Source: Pomphorhynchus laevis
Taxonomy: Eukaryota; Acanthocephala; Palaeacanthocephala; Echinorhynchida; Pomphorhynchidae
NCBI GenBank assembly: GCA_012934845.2
Contig: WNNJ02000583.1
Location: 124,001-188,000, forward strand
Length of the DNA stretch: 64,000 bases
Reading direction: 5' to 3'
The notes under the pieces are model-generated. The model was not told the DNA's origin and ran no database searches. It saw only the letters and a list, made by a program, of their open reading frames with translations. The translations under genes and the position numbers were made by a program. Below are positions 42,721-53,418 of the stretch, one piece after another. The stretch's first letter is position 1. The number at the start of each line of letters is the position of its first letter.

Positions 42721-43320
42721 TTGGCAGCACGCTACAGATGGAATCCTCCTTTTGCCCCACACAAATGTCAATGCGGAGATGATTTCAGCATAATTAACAC
42801 TCTTTCCTGCCAGACGGGAGGGTTGCCAACTATCAGGCATAACATTCTGAGGGACCTCGTTTCAAAAGAATTGTCAAATGTTTGCTCTGCGGTAGCAATC
42901 GAGACAGTACTTCAGCAACTCGATGACGATGTGGTTTTCGAGAGAGCATCAACAACACTAGATCGAGATGCCAGGCTGGACATTGAATGTCGTGGATTGT
43001 TTGGAAGTTGGACGGAGCGGTCCATGTTAGACTTTTGCTCTTTTAATCATCTGGCTCCGTCAAATGCTTCTGACAACAACTCCACACCATTCCAATATCA
43101 CGAGACACGAAAGCGGGCTAAGTACGAGGAGAGGGTGAGCCGGTGTGAAAGAGCTTCATTCATCCCGTTTGTCATTGCCGGAAACGGGGCAATAGGACCG
43201 GCGGCGAACATTACAATCAAAAGAATTGCGTCGCTAAAAGCAGGCAAGGGATTACACATGTACAGCGATATAATAAAAACAGCCAAGTCTACATCGATGT
43301 GCATCAAGGCGGCACACTAA
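42721..43320 (+). CDS. Copy A C-terminal knuckle and nuclease-like domain
   Basis: 199 residues. HKCQCGDDFSIINTLSCQTG plus IRHNILRD gives a C-x-C...C/H knuckle. STTLDRDARLDIECRGLFGS then WTERSMLDF places Asp residues as in a restriction-like core (inference). SRCERASFIPFVIAGNGAIG is the tail homologous to the one fused to a PLE nuclease at 33.77 kb. Copy B at 61.05-61.42 kb is the close relative. Confidence 0.65.
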   Translation: MAARYRWNPPFAPHKCQCGDDFSIINTLSCQTGGLPTIRHNILRDLVSKELSNVCSAVAIETVLQQLDDDVVFERASTTLDRDARLDIECRGLFGSWTERSMLDFCSFNHLAPSNASDNNSTPFQYHETRKRAKYEERVSRCERASFIPFVIAGNGAIGPAANITIKRIASLKAGKGLHMYSDIIKTAKSTSMCIKAAH

Positions 43321-43560
43321 ACAAGAGGTCATCCCGCTCGCGTCTGTATTGGACAAACTGTGTACCCGGAGTATAACGAAATGTGACAGATCCGCATCAA
43401 TCGTCCAATGTGACGAAAACTTACATCACCTAAAAATTAATTTAAATTTAATATTTCGGACCCATTTGCGGGTAACCTTATATTGTGTGTATAATAAAAG
43501 AGCTTGCTGCATCTATGGGGGACGCAAAAATGGCTGTGGAACGTAATGAAGATTTTGATT

Positions 43561-44200
43561 GATTGACTATAGTTTTAATTTTGATTTTATTTTAATTAAT
43601 TATAATTTAAATTTAATTTATTAATAATAAAAGTTGTTCTAAAAAAATTTCAAATAAAAATTAAAATTATAATATGATAAAACACGTTTTATTTTCATTT
43701 TCTTCGTTATATAATGACTATTTAAATACTATTTACGCTATATAAATTTACAAATAAATACAAATCATAGGTTATTTAGCCAAATAAATTCGTTGTTCAG
43801 TACTAATACTCATAGCGAAAGCGTATTTCAGTAAAATTTACATCCCTTACCCCAATACGACAGTTTCGAAAATTTACCTTTTTCTTTCAAAATAATATGA
43901 AAGCTTGTTACTTTCTAATGTCGAAATTACGTAATAAATTTTTACCTCAATATCGTTTCGATTCAACGTTTACTATTTCAACACTTTTGTGACAGACGAT
44001 AGTATATATAATGTTAAAAGTTTGTGAAATAGCGTAGAAATTATACAGAAACTGAATTTTTCAGTCTGACAAATGTTTCGCGATAATATATAGTCTGTAA
44101 AAATAACGAAATACTAGCAGTAATCGAATGATTATTAAGAATTTCAATTTTAGCATATGATGCGTACTTAAAATTATTACGGTAAAAAATTCGGTCGCGA
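43561..44200. other. AT-rich, no gene seen
   Basis: No recognised repeat or coding block. Confidence 0.3.
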
Positions 44201-44329
44201 CGTGTATTTCTTCCTACAACGCGTCGATCGGAGTGGTTGCTGACCTGATCCCATGTTAACTACATTCAAACCTCTTCGCTGGTTCAACTGATTCGCATCG
44301 ACTCAGTAGTCGAGATCCAATACCCTTTA

Positions 44330-44940
44330 AAACTCAACGGGAATGTAATGCTCCCATAGACGACACAAGATATGCCAACCTGCTTTCAAACATGACTGAC
44401 ACTACAACAAAATCCCGACTGATAAGTGTGGCGAAACCTGGAGCTGGTGCGTTTCTCCAAACATTCCCTGCTCTATAAGTTGGTTCAAAGATGAGTGATG
44501 ATACATTCCGTATCGCATGCGCATTAAGTCTCGTAGCCCCGGTTTGCCAACCTCACACATGTCGCTGCGGAACCCAAATAAACTCACTAGGCACTCATGA
44601 CCTCAATTGTTCACGTTGCACAGGTCGGTTTGCCGAGAACCCTATGGTTAATTCAATTATTTTGGACGCTCTTAAAAGGGTCCGAATCCCAAGCCGTCTA
44701 GAACCTCCAGGGTTGCTCCTATCCGATGGTAAACGCCCAGACGACGTTACAATGATCCCACCGGACTGCGGCAAATTCGAATGTTGGGACTTCACATGCG
44801 TGAACTCACTAGATCCCAGTCACCAGGCGACAGCTCTAGCAGTAGCCGGATCAGTAGCTACGGAAGCTGAAGGCAGAAAAAGTATAAAGTACCATGGAAT
44901 TTCTTTATACCATTAAAATACTAATGTATATGTCGGCAGA
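44330..44940 (+). mobile_element. RT-element C-terminal fragment with KRPD motif (copy D)
   Basis: Plus frames: SRLISVAKPGAGAFLQTFPA (about 44412), MSDDTFRIACALSL, then the knuckle HTCRCGTQINSLGTHDLNCS, IPSRLEPPGLLLSDGKRPDD and ECWDFTCVNSL, then AGSVATEAEGRKSIKYH. C-x-C...H...C followed by KRPD-x(12)-WD is the layout of restriction-like endonucleases of R2-type LINEs. Same family as the minus-strand relic at 20.9-22.9 kb. Only the C-terminus is present. Confidence 0.7.
44491..44916 (+). CDS. Copy D knuckle and restriction-like nuclease segment
   Basis: 141 residues, open throughout. Key positions: Cys pair HTCRCG near residue 30, GTHDLNC about residue 44, DGKRPDD about residue 79 and WDFTC about residue 97. 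It ends at a TAA soon after KYHGISLYH. The RT that should precede it is absent. Confidence 0.65.
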   Translation: MSDDTFRIACALSLVAPVCQPHTCRCGTQINSLGTHDLNCSRCTGRFAENPMVNSIILDALKRVRIPSRLEPPGLLLSDGKRPDDVTMIPPDCGKFECWDFTCVNSLDPSHQATALAVAGSVATEAEGRKSIKYHGISLYH

Positions 44941-45739
44941 AAGCTGACCAGACAAATAATTATCAGAAGAGAGTTAAACTTTCCTGATGACACTAACGCT
45001 TTACCAGTAAACTAGATTTTGCATTTAAAATTAAAATGAAAATATTTTATAAAAGTTTAAAAATGCAAAAAAAAATTACCCGGTATTTATGCATCGTAGA
45101 AAAGGTCTAATTGAAGGGGTCCTTTTTAAAAGTAATAACTTTAAAACTTGCATAACCTGTATTCTTTTCTACAATACAAAATATAGTTATGCACTTGCAA
45201 AATAAATTAATCAATTGTTTCTAAACATTAGGAATTTGAATCTATATTTAAATTTTAAAATTTTGGAATTTGTATTAAAATAATAGTTCAAAGGAAACTA
45301 TAAGCATCGAAAATGACAAGAGCTATCATGTTCAGCTAAAAGTAAGATGTAACTAAAACAATTGTGATGTACGAAAGAAAGGTAAGTTCAAGGAAACTTT
45401 GATAAAAAAGTATGATGTGTACCAAACATGAGTTGTTTATGCTATGCAAAACGAAATTTACAGTAACACGACAATCGTCCAATCTAATGTAGATTCTTCT
45501 TACATGAGCGAATTGCACTATAACCTCATTCAACTATATCAGATGACATATCACCAGTATTTAAACATCAATCATATATAACCTTTTGGAACTTCCTCCT
45601 AAATATATACAATTTCCCACAATTTACATACTTCTCATTATTCTTTGGAACACGCCACTTTCTACTTCTGCCAATCTACACTTGCTTGTAGCTAATAATA
45701 TTCAACGATTTGTAAAATATTACCTCAAATTATGAAACA
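44941..45739. other. AT-rich, no gene seen
   Basis: Possibly untranslated sequence of the preceding fragment followed by host DNA. Nothing recognised. Confidence 0.3.
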
Positions 45740-45935
45740 CAGTTTGAAGAATTATGCAGCAATGGTCCCGCCGATCCTATGGACAATAATGAATTGAATC
45801 AAAGCGCTCAAAATTTGACTGAAATCAATCCAAATAAAGAGTCGGCCGTCAAAATAGCTGATATCAAACCAAATGACCGAGAGAATCGAGTTAAAAGTAG
45901 ACCAAAGTATCTGGATTATTATTTCCTATAAAATA
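45740..45935 (+). mobile_element. Ty3/Gypsy fossil 3, C-terminal scrap
   Basis: A small fragment resembling the acidic/basic tail at the end of the Gypsy pol regions at 39.6 and 56.5 kb (RVKSRPKYLDYYF compared with PVRNKATPAYLRDYV). Only the last part of the integrase tail is present and no LTR is seen. Broken, older than fossils 1 and 2. Confidence 0.45.
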
Positions 45936-45964
45936 GGAAAGTTTCATGAAATTTCACATAAAAA

Positions 45965-48190
45965 ACAACATTTATTTTAACGTGACAAATGCGTGCCAGC
46001 GCACGCTTACATGACCACAACAAAAACAAAAATGTAAATCATGTGTCGAGGTGTGTACGGAGGAGGTGTTTGAATGTGATAAAAGAAGGAGCGCGGTGAA
46101 CGTGGAGAGGGAGTTGATTCCAGGCGAGTGAGGCAGCGACGAGGAAGGGTCGGAGACCATAGTTGTTGGAGTAATTATGAACGTGGAGTAAGAGGGTATA
46201 ACGGGAGAGTAGCGATAGCGAGGTGGGGCAAGTGTCGTCTAAGAAAGGTAGGTTGATGAACGATGGAGAGTGGACAGCGAGGAGACGAAAAGTTACGGTA
46301 GAAGCCGGAGTTTGATGCGGATGTGGATGGTGGGCCAAGAGAGTTGGGCAAGATATGTTGATATGTGGTTGAAGCGACGGCGACGAAAGATTACTCGAAC
46401 GGCGGAGTTTATTATGCGTTGTAGGGGTAGGATGATGGATTTTGGAGAATTGGCGAAAAGGATAAGGCAGTAATCAATTTTAGGGAAAAGAAACGATGAA
46501 AGTGGAGACATACAAGAACGGAAGTCGATAAGGGGGAGGATACGGCGGAGGTCACGGAGAATTAAGCTAGACAAGCGGACCTTGTTGCGTACAAAGGGTT
46601 TAAGGGAAAAGTGATCATCGGAATGGAAGCCTAAGAACGTGAGATTGTGTACTATGGGGATGATCGATGAGTCAAAAGATACAGTGGGAGGAGATATGTT
46701 TGGTTTACGGGAGAGGATCTACATAATTTTAGACTTGTCGGGGTTAAGAACGAGATGGAGATTGGATAGACGTTTGTAGATAGAAGAAAGACGGTTGAAG
46801 GCAGAAATGCCGATGTCGTGTATGCGATGTGGGGTGCATGATCATAGATGAGGATGTCATCTGCGTATTGCATGACGTTAAAGGAGAAAGGTTTGATAAA
46901 CGGAGATAGATCGCCAAGCAGAAGAGAGAAAAGCAGGGGACCTAGAACTGAACTTTGTGGGACGCCGCAAAAGATAGGGATGGAAGGGGATGATAAATTA
47001 GAACAGACGCGAAAGGAACGGACGATAGATATAAGGCAAACCATGCTACGGAGGAGGAAGAATAGCCATAATCATAACGAAGGCGAGAAAGCATAACAGA
47101 GTGCTCGACAATGTCGAAGGAGGAGGAGAGGTCGAGGGAGATGAGAACACAATATATAACATTGTCTCGAGAAATGAGTAAGTCAATGTAAACTTTCATG
47201 CAGGCGATTTCTCGGAGTGATTAGAGCGGAAAGCGGATTGGAAATGAGGGTACAGATTGGATGAGGAGAGATAAGCGTGGATCTGTATTAAGATGAGGCG
47301 TTCTAAGAGCTTAGAAAGAGTAGGGAGTAGTGAAATGTGGCGATAGCTTGAAGGAAGGGAGGGTCGAGCAATTGTGTTTTAGGAGGGGACGAACAATTGC
47401 GGATTTCCAGTGTGAAGGGAAGATACGACTGCAGATGGACGAGTTAAATAATGTTGTGAGAAAGGGGGATATCGATGAGCATATGAATATAAGTATGTGG
47501 ATAGGCATGGGATCAGCAGGGGATGTTTTGCTGGGCAAGGACATGAGAACAGATGAGACTTCGGTAGTTAAGACAGGGATAAGATGAAAGAGTTTCGATA
47601 GGATGAGGCTCGGCGGGGCAGAGTGGGATAGGATTGAGACCGGGGTGCGAAAGAGCAACGTGTATACTTTGATCTAGAGAAATGACGAATAATCATGGGG
47701 ATTGATGCTGCACGGCGAAGAGGAGCGAGCAAGGGTTGAGTTAAAAGTATGCCAGAGAGTCTTAGAGTTGAATAAAGTGATGATTTTATGCTGCCAGAAA
47801 GAGTTGCATTTTGTACGTAGTAAGTAGAGATAAGACCGCCGATGAGTAAGATAGGTATCACGGAAAGACGTTGTATGAATGTTGTATGAATCCGTGCCCC
47901 ACGGTTTGGAATCAAACCATGGGGCACCGTGCAAGTAACGGTGCAGGTTAGATTTGAAGGGCAAGAGAAGATCGAGAATGGATGTGAGTTCAGAGTCGAA
48001 AAGAAAGGCGAGATCGTGAGGGGAGGAATTTGTTATTTTTGGGTAGGAAAGAGATGATTTGAGTAAGGCAGAGCTGAGAAGGGATAGCTCAAGATTTCAT
48101 CAAGAGCGACTTAGGATTGTAGGTGTGTGAATAGGGGTGTTGCTGTGAGTGAGATTAAGGATAAGGAGAAAGTGATCGGAATGGCTCCAT
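45965..48190 (-). mobile_element. CR1-group LINE, copy 1 (5' truncated)
   Basis: Minus-strand copy of the LINE at 52.96-56.4 kb. It starts in the C-terminal part of the endonuclease (about 48190) and runs through the RT (YADDILIY near 46860, GVPQSSVLGPLLFSLLLGDL near 46940) and the C-terminal domain to the 3' tail at 45970. The 3' hairpin GCGTGC/GCACGC is present. Many frame changes. Confidence 0.85.
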
Positions 48191-48810
48191 AATTGTGTAG
48201 GGATTGTGACTTTCCCAAAACGTTATCATAGCCTATTCTACCAATCCAACCTAATACTCTATTCTTTCAACAGACAAACTTCACTTTCTTGAATATCTTC
48301 CAGAAGGAAGACTGAGAAGGGCTAAGGCGAGAAATGCTTGCCTAAACCCTGCTCAGCTGGAACCTATATTTAGTGCTTCAGTTTTAATTCGAGAGGGCAT
48401 GTCTGGCGGAAACAGAGAGACTAGGTATGTGTAGCATTTTAGTTAGGGCCTTGAGTTTTGTTTGAGTGGAATTGTATACACGACCTTTATAGGTAGTCGA
48501 TAGTATCGCGGTAGCTTGCGAAGAGAGGTAGGTATTAAATCTGGTTAAACTCTCATTCCCAATTCAGGGGAAGAGTTGGATAGAAGCCTGAAAGAAGGCC
48601 ACCCGGATGGGATCAAAGTGAAACCTTCTTCTCAGCAACGTATCTTCCTCTAACCGCCAACGAATTAGATCATGAGAGGAAGTCTGTTGTTGCCGCGACT
48701 GCTCAGCACAGAAGGGTTTCAACAATCACTTCTTATGTAGCAGTAATATGTCGAGGAGTGAATTAGTTGTTGAGCAATGAAAGGAAGCGCCTTCTTTACG
48801 GAAGCACTTC
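48191..48810 (+). other. Unassigned; one protein-like stretch
   Basis: A plus frame at about 48282-48429 reads KLHFLEYLPEGRLRRAKARN then ACLNPAQLEPIFSASVLIRE, protein-like but unrecognised. The rest shows no pattern. It may be an exon remnant or part of an old element. Confidence 0.25.
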
Positions 48811-50760
48811 CTTCTCGCAATCGTTGCGTCATCGTCACTAATATCACTACTTCCAACTTCTTATCTCCACAAGCACGTCTCGACCACGATGCTTCCGCCT
48901 AGATCCATCATCTCGTCTATTGTTCCTGCAGATAAACCATCCTTTTTCAAAGACATTTCTCCTGTCGCATTCATCCGTCTAAATAAATCTCAATCTAATC
49001 CTTCTCAGCCTCCTCTCTTAAAAATTGTTTTAAGCATTGCTCTCAAGCGTCTTCTGTCCTCTCTCAACGATTTAAACTCATGTCGTCTTCAACCACTCAA
49101 ATTTTCCCCGATAGCACCCCTTCTGAAATCGCTCAACTCTCTTCTGCCCGCATCGAAAAACACCGTCGCGAGGAAAACGGCGAAACATCAGTCTCCATCC
49201 GAAACATAGACGGAAATTTCATGTTGTCCACACCCGTATCAAAATTCATTGGCGCTACATCTCCCCTATGTGTCTTCTCTACTAGACTCTTTCGTTATCA
49301 CACACGGTTTCCGCCTCAATCTCCTCAACACTAGATTTATTTTCAATAAATCCGATCGTATCCTCAACCTTTTCATCACGCAAACCATTGATCTCTTCTG
49401 CCTCACCGAATCTTGGCACTCAGATTCCGACGACCTTTCTATTCGCCGTCTACTCACTGCCGGTTGCTCCATAGTCGAATCCGCCCGCCCCCTCAGCTCA
49501 TAACCTTCTAAATTTTCTAATCATAGCGGCATCGTCGCATTCGGGCGTCACCCCGCGTCTCTTCTCAAAATCAATCCCCCTTTCCGTCCTTGCTCTTTTG
49601 TAACGCTCACTTGTCGTTATTCTAACTCGATCACTCTAGATCTCGCTATTGTATACCGTCCTGGTTCATCAGTTCCTACATCTTTATTTTTACCGAACTC
49701 GCTGACCTCCTTTCTCATGGTTCTTTGTCGGCAATAACTTTACTCGTTCTAGGCAACTTCAACATCCGCCTAGACTGTTCATCTTCCACGGATTCCATCC
49801 AGTTATCAACATTCTATCCAACTACAATTACAAACTAATCTCTACTGCCCCCACACATATATTTGGTGGGGCACCAAATATATGTGTTGTCATGCACCCG
49901 CACACGCATACACGATATCGGCATTTATGCATCCAACTGTCTTTCTTCTATCTACAAACGTCTGTAGATAGAAGATAAATATCCACAGTAAATTTTACTA
50001 TCCACAGTAAACCAAACATCTGTTCTCCCACTGTATTTTTTGCCTCATCGATAATCCCCATAGTACACAATCTCACTTTCTTAGGCTTCCATTCGATGAT
50101 CATATTTCTTTTAAACCATTCGTCCGTGACAAGGTCCGCTCGTCTAACTTAATTCTCTGTGACATTCGCCGTATCCGCCCCCTTATCGACTTCCGTTCTT
50201 GTATGTCTCTTCTTTCATCGCTTATTTTCCCAAAAATCGATTACTGCCTTAGTCTTTTCGTCAATTCTCCAAAATCCATCATCCTAGCCCTACAACAAAT
50301 AATTAACCCCGCCGTATGAGTGATCTTTCGACTCCGTCGCTTCAACCACACCTCCACATATTTTGCCCAACTATCCTGGCCCACCATCCACATCCGCATC
50401 AAATTATGCCTTATTCTCATAACTTTTCGTCTCATCGCGGTCAGCTCCCCATCGTTCATCAACCTTCCTTTATTAGACGACACTCGCCCCACCTCGCTAT
50501 CGCTGCGTTTTCGTCATTTCCTCTTACTCCACGTTCCTAATTACTCCAACAACTACGGTCGCCGATCCTTTCTCGTCGCCGCCTCACTCGCCTGCAATCA
50601 ACTCTCTCTCGACGTCCGCCGCGCTCCCTTCTTTATCACATTCAAACCCCTCCTTCGTTCACACCTTCTCGACACATGATTTACATTTATGTTTTGTTGT
50701 GGTCATGTAAGCGTGCACTGGCACGCATTTGCCACGTTAAAATAAATATTTTCTTTTTTA
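48811..50760 (+). mobile_element. CR1-group LINE, copy 2 (internal deletion)
   Basis: ORF1 end (48950-49300), endonuclease (49310-49870: LLNTRFIFNKSD, DLFCLTESWHSDSDDLSIRR), then a jump at about 49885 straight to the region after the RT catalytic box (HAPAHAYTISAF-like), the C-terminal domain (50150-50670) and 3' tail with hairpin at 50711-50726. Nearly the whole RT is deleted. A small inverted duplication TCTATCTACAAACG/CTGTAGATAGA marks 49950-49975. Confidence 0.85.
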
Positions 50761-50859
50761 AGGATTGTAAAGCGAACGGTGAAAGTAATTTGGTTATTAA
50801 AAATTTTCGAGTAGTGCGGCGCAGAATCTTTACACGTTTTTGGATCCGTTCCAAACCTT

Positions 50860-51490
50860 AAGAAGTGAGCAAGGATGCTATTCGTCTACTCTGTGTCGCA
50901 CCACCTATAAGCTCCCTCTGAATATTTTATCCGAAAAATTATACCTCCGTTACTACTGGGTTGTTCCCGACGTATTTCAGTCTACGAACATCTTCCCCTA
51001 TTTGCGCATACTTTACACAAACATACTTAGCATTTACCATAAATTAGATAAATTGACGGTGCGTTTGTCGAAGACGCGTTACGATATAATAGCTCTCACT
51101 GAGACCTGACCAAGTATAGGCATACTTGATTCTAAAATTAGTATCGAGGGATATACTTTTATTCGTGGGGATAGACAATGCCGCAGATGTGGTGGTATTG
51201 CTCTTTGTATAAGAGAGTCATTATCTGTAGAAATAGACGAATCTAGTAATTCTTCGTCCGAATGTGATTATTTTTGGGTATCTATTAACCAAGGGATTAG
51301 GAACCTAACGTTCGGTATATTTTACCGACCTCCGTCTTCGTCAACTGCCTCTATTCAATCCATTCTGCTTAGTCATGTAAAAATGTCTAAAGAGGGAGAT
51401 TTGGTTATCGTAGTAGACTTTAATATGCCAAAAGTAAACTGGAAGGATATTGCTAACACATGCCTAGACTTGACAGCACAACGTTAGGAC
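50860..51490 (+). mobile_element. Endonuclease fragment of another LINE family
   Basis: Plus frames: LRILYTNILSIYHKLDKLTV with RYDIIALTET (AP-endonuclease N-terminus), then GGIALCIRESLSVEIDESS, FWVSINQGIRNLTFGIFYRP and GDLVIVVDFNMPKVNWKDI (the GDFN block, with Asp for Gly). Stops separate them. A different family from the CR1-group copies. RT not present. Confidence 0.7.
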
Positions 51491-51994
51491 CTACCTAATA
51501 TGCATTTTTGTTTTTACGTGTTTTCTGATGATGATTCCGTGCTGCTGTTAAGAAAGTCACATTCGTTGACTGTTGAAATCATGAATCGCTTATATGTTTG
51601 AACAATTTTTCTCTTATTCCTTTTTAAAAAATTACCTTTTTTTAAAAATATTATTAAACTTTGACCTTATTATTGTTGACCTTAAAAAAAGTTGAGATCT
51701 GAAGTAAATACACAAATTACAGTACAATCCGGTTTGCAAATTGACGAAAATCCCGTTGTGGTTTACTAGTAAATACAGTGACAACCATCGACGACTGGTA
51801 TACACAAACACTTACCAACACATTACGAAGCCGCCTGAGAGCGCATTACGAAACCGCCTGTGAGCGCTGAAATCGGCTGAGATCGCTGTTACAAAGTCAA
51901 TAACTATTATATACCTAGCAAAGAAAAACGAGACAACAAATCGATTTTTTTATAGTCAACAACTTTATTTCGCCAATACAATCACGATGCCTTA
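51491..51994. other. No gene seen
   Basis: Includes a short direct repeat (ACGAARCCGCCTGWGAGCGC near 51828 and 51851). Otherwise featureless. Confidence 0.35.
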
Positions 51995-52870
51995 AGGTCA
52001 CTGAATTAGTAAGGGAGGATAAATGTATTCAATCACGTTTAAAGGTATCCCAGTCACGATACGATTCTAAGCGCAATAGGAAGTCGCTGTCCGTGAAATC
52101 ATTAATGTCAGGTAATCTTACTTCTGCAGTAAGAATCCTGGAAAAATGTTCTGTCAATAAAACTTTGAGTCCACATGATTATATCGGCAACGAATCGGTT
52201 AAGTCTATTCTTAAAGCAAAGCATCCACAGGCAGCTGTAATTAGTGAGGACGCCTTATTATCGGAGATCGACATGGAATGTGATAACTTTCATCCCTCTT
52301 TTTTCGATACGATAGATGCAGCTGCAATTCAACTTAGTGCTAAGCGCACTACAGGCGCTGCGGGTCCTTAGGGTGTTAATGATTTATCATGGCGGCAAAT
52401 GCTTACCTCATTTGATAGGGATTCATTACAGTTGGCCTCTACGTTGGCAGACCTGACAAGGCGAATTGCTAGTAATAGAGTTCCAAAACATTCAACAGAA
52501 GCGTTAATCGCTAGTCGGCTCATTGCCCTTGATAAAAATCCTGGTGTTCGACCGATCGGAATAGGTGAGGCATATAGGCGCATAATGGCTAAAACGATTT
52601 TAAATGTCATTTCTCCTTTCATTAAGTCAATTGCGGGTAATTCACAACTTTGTGCAGGTCAAAAGGGAGGTGTCAAATTCGTTGTGCGAGATATGCGTGA
52701 AACCTTTGCTAATTCGACCTCGTCATGTTTACTTTTAATTGATGCACATAATGCTTTTAATAGAATTAATAGGAAATTAGCTCTCCTCAATATAGAAAAG
52801 ATATGCCCTGCTTTAGCACGATTCCTGCAGAATACGTATAGTTTAGATCTAATCTTAGCCATTAACGATG
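51995..52870 (+). mobile_element. Cys-cluster/YADD RT element, copy B, 5' part
   Basis: 5' truncated: it begins inside the helical region (ELVREDKCIQSRLKVSQ), then VKSLMSGNLTSAVRILEKCS, AKRTTGAAGP followed by an in-frame stop (about 52369), and the RT fingers and motif A (NPGVRPIGIGEAYRRIMAKT, NSQLCAGQKGGVKFVV, LLLIDAHNAFNRINRKLALL) up to LILAIND. It is cut there by Gypsy fossil 2 and resumes at 60081. Confidence 0.8.
52093..52371 (+). CDS. Copy B pre-RT segment
   Basis: 92 residues. ILKAKHPQAAVISEDALLSE and FFDTIDAAAIQLSAKRTTGA are the conserved lead-in to RT motif 0 (KRTTGAAGP). It ends at a TAG where copy A and related elements continue with SGV, so a single stop breaks it. Confidence 0.65.
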   Translation: MKSLMSGNLTSAVRILEKCSVNKTLSPHDYIGNESVKSILKAKHPQAAVISEDALLSEIDMECDNFHPSFFDTIDAAAIQLSAKRTTGAAGP

Positions 52871-52923
52871 TGAACCGAGGCGAACAACAACAAAAGGCTT
52901 TATGCGAACATCTGAAAACATAA
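52399..52923 (+). CDS. Copy B RT fingers and motif A, running into an LTR
   Basis: 174 residues. The RT part ends at LILAIND (about 52867). The remaining residues are read from the Gypsy fossil's terminal repeat and are not part of the RT. Motifs: RPIGIGEAYRRI, CAGQKGG, IDAHNAFNRI. Confidence 0.7.
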   Translation: MLTSFDRDSLQLASTLADLTRRIASNRVPKHSTEALIASRLIALDKNPGVRPIGIGEAYRRIMAKTILNVISPFIKSIAGNSQLCAGQKGGVKFVVRDMRETFANSTSSCLLLIDAHNAFNRINRKLALLNIEKICPALARFLQNTYSLDLILAINDVNRGEQQQKALCEHLKT

Positions 52924-52941
52924 CATATAAATATCAGTGCA
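52871..52941 (-). repeat. LTR of Gypsy fossil 2 (3' by its orientation)
   Basis: 71 bp, TGAACCGAGG...CAGTGCA on the plus strand, followed by TTCTCCCAACG, the complement of a purine tract. Confidence 0.87.
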
Positions 52942-52982
52942 TTCTCCCAACGATATAATCAGACAAATATCACGCCTTCTAC

Positions 52983-53418
52983 CTCCTTATCCCCACAAGC
53001 ACGTCTGGACCACGATGTTTCCGCCTTCAGATCCATCATCTCGTCTATTGTTCCTGCGGATAAACCATCCTTTTTCAAGGACATTTCTCCAGTCGCATTC
53101 ATCCGTCTAAACAAATCTTCTCAATCTAATCCTTCCCAGCCCCCTCTCCTAAAAATTGTTTTCAAGCATCGCTCTCACGCGTCTTCTGTCCTCTCTCAAC
53201 GATTCAAACTCATGTCATCTTCAACCACTCGAATTTTCCCCGATCGCGCCCCTTCTGAAATCGCTCAAATCTCTTCAGCCCGCATCGAAAAACGTCGTCG
53301 CGAGGAAAACGGCGAAACTTCACTCGCCATCCGAAACATAGACGGAAATTTTCAAATTGTCCACACCCGTCCAAAAATTCGATGGCGCTCCATCTCTCCT
53401 ATGTGTCTTCTCCACTAG
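52983..53418 (+). CDS. LINE copy 3 ORF1, C-terminal part
   Basis: Open frame without a convincing start, so probably 5' truncated: DVSAFRSIISSIVPADKPSF, SPVAFIRLNKSSQSNPSQPP, PLLKIVFKHRSHASSVLSQR, IFPDRAPSEIAQISSARIEK. LLKIVF...VLSQRFKL...RIFPDR is the RRM-like ORF1 pattern of this LINE group. It ends 36 bp inside ORF2, an overlap typical of coupled translation. Confidence 0.6.

Larger units (their letters stand above)
40131..43560 (+). mobile_element. Cys-cluster/YADD RT element, copy A (nearly full length, broken)
   Basis: Retroelement without LTRs. Order: a 75-bp direct repeat at the 5' end, an N-terminal Cys cluster (about 40385-40490), a basic/helical region (40590-40994), RT (about 41270-42020) with RPIEVGEISMRVI, LDATNAFSCVNRQLALENI, EGFTQGDPLTM and WYADDGICVG, then a C-terminal Cys/His knuckle (HKCQCG...LSCQ...RHN) and TLDRDARLDI...ERSMLDF, which resembles a PD-(D/E)xK nuclease core. 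The tail to 43560 is non-coding. About five frame breaks and stops. The family resembles RTs common in invertebrate genomes. I would group it with REL-endonuclease LINEs only tentatively. Confidence 0.72.

Noticed and set aside
45740-45935. Host gene exon reading
   Set aside because: The tail motif matches the end of Gypsy pol regions in the same window better than any host family.
46039-47964. Plus-strand ORFs such as 46270-46473 and 47330-47587
   Set aside because: Antisense shadows of the minus-strand LINE copy 1; Arg/Gly-rich translations mirror the LINE's codons.
48282-48429. Real host exon candidate
   Set aside because: Protein-like, but no splice borders or family match; left as unassigned.
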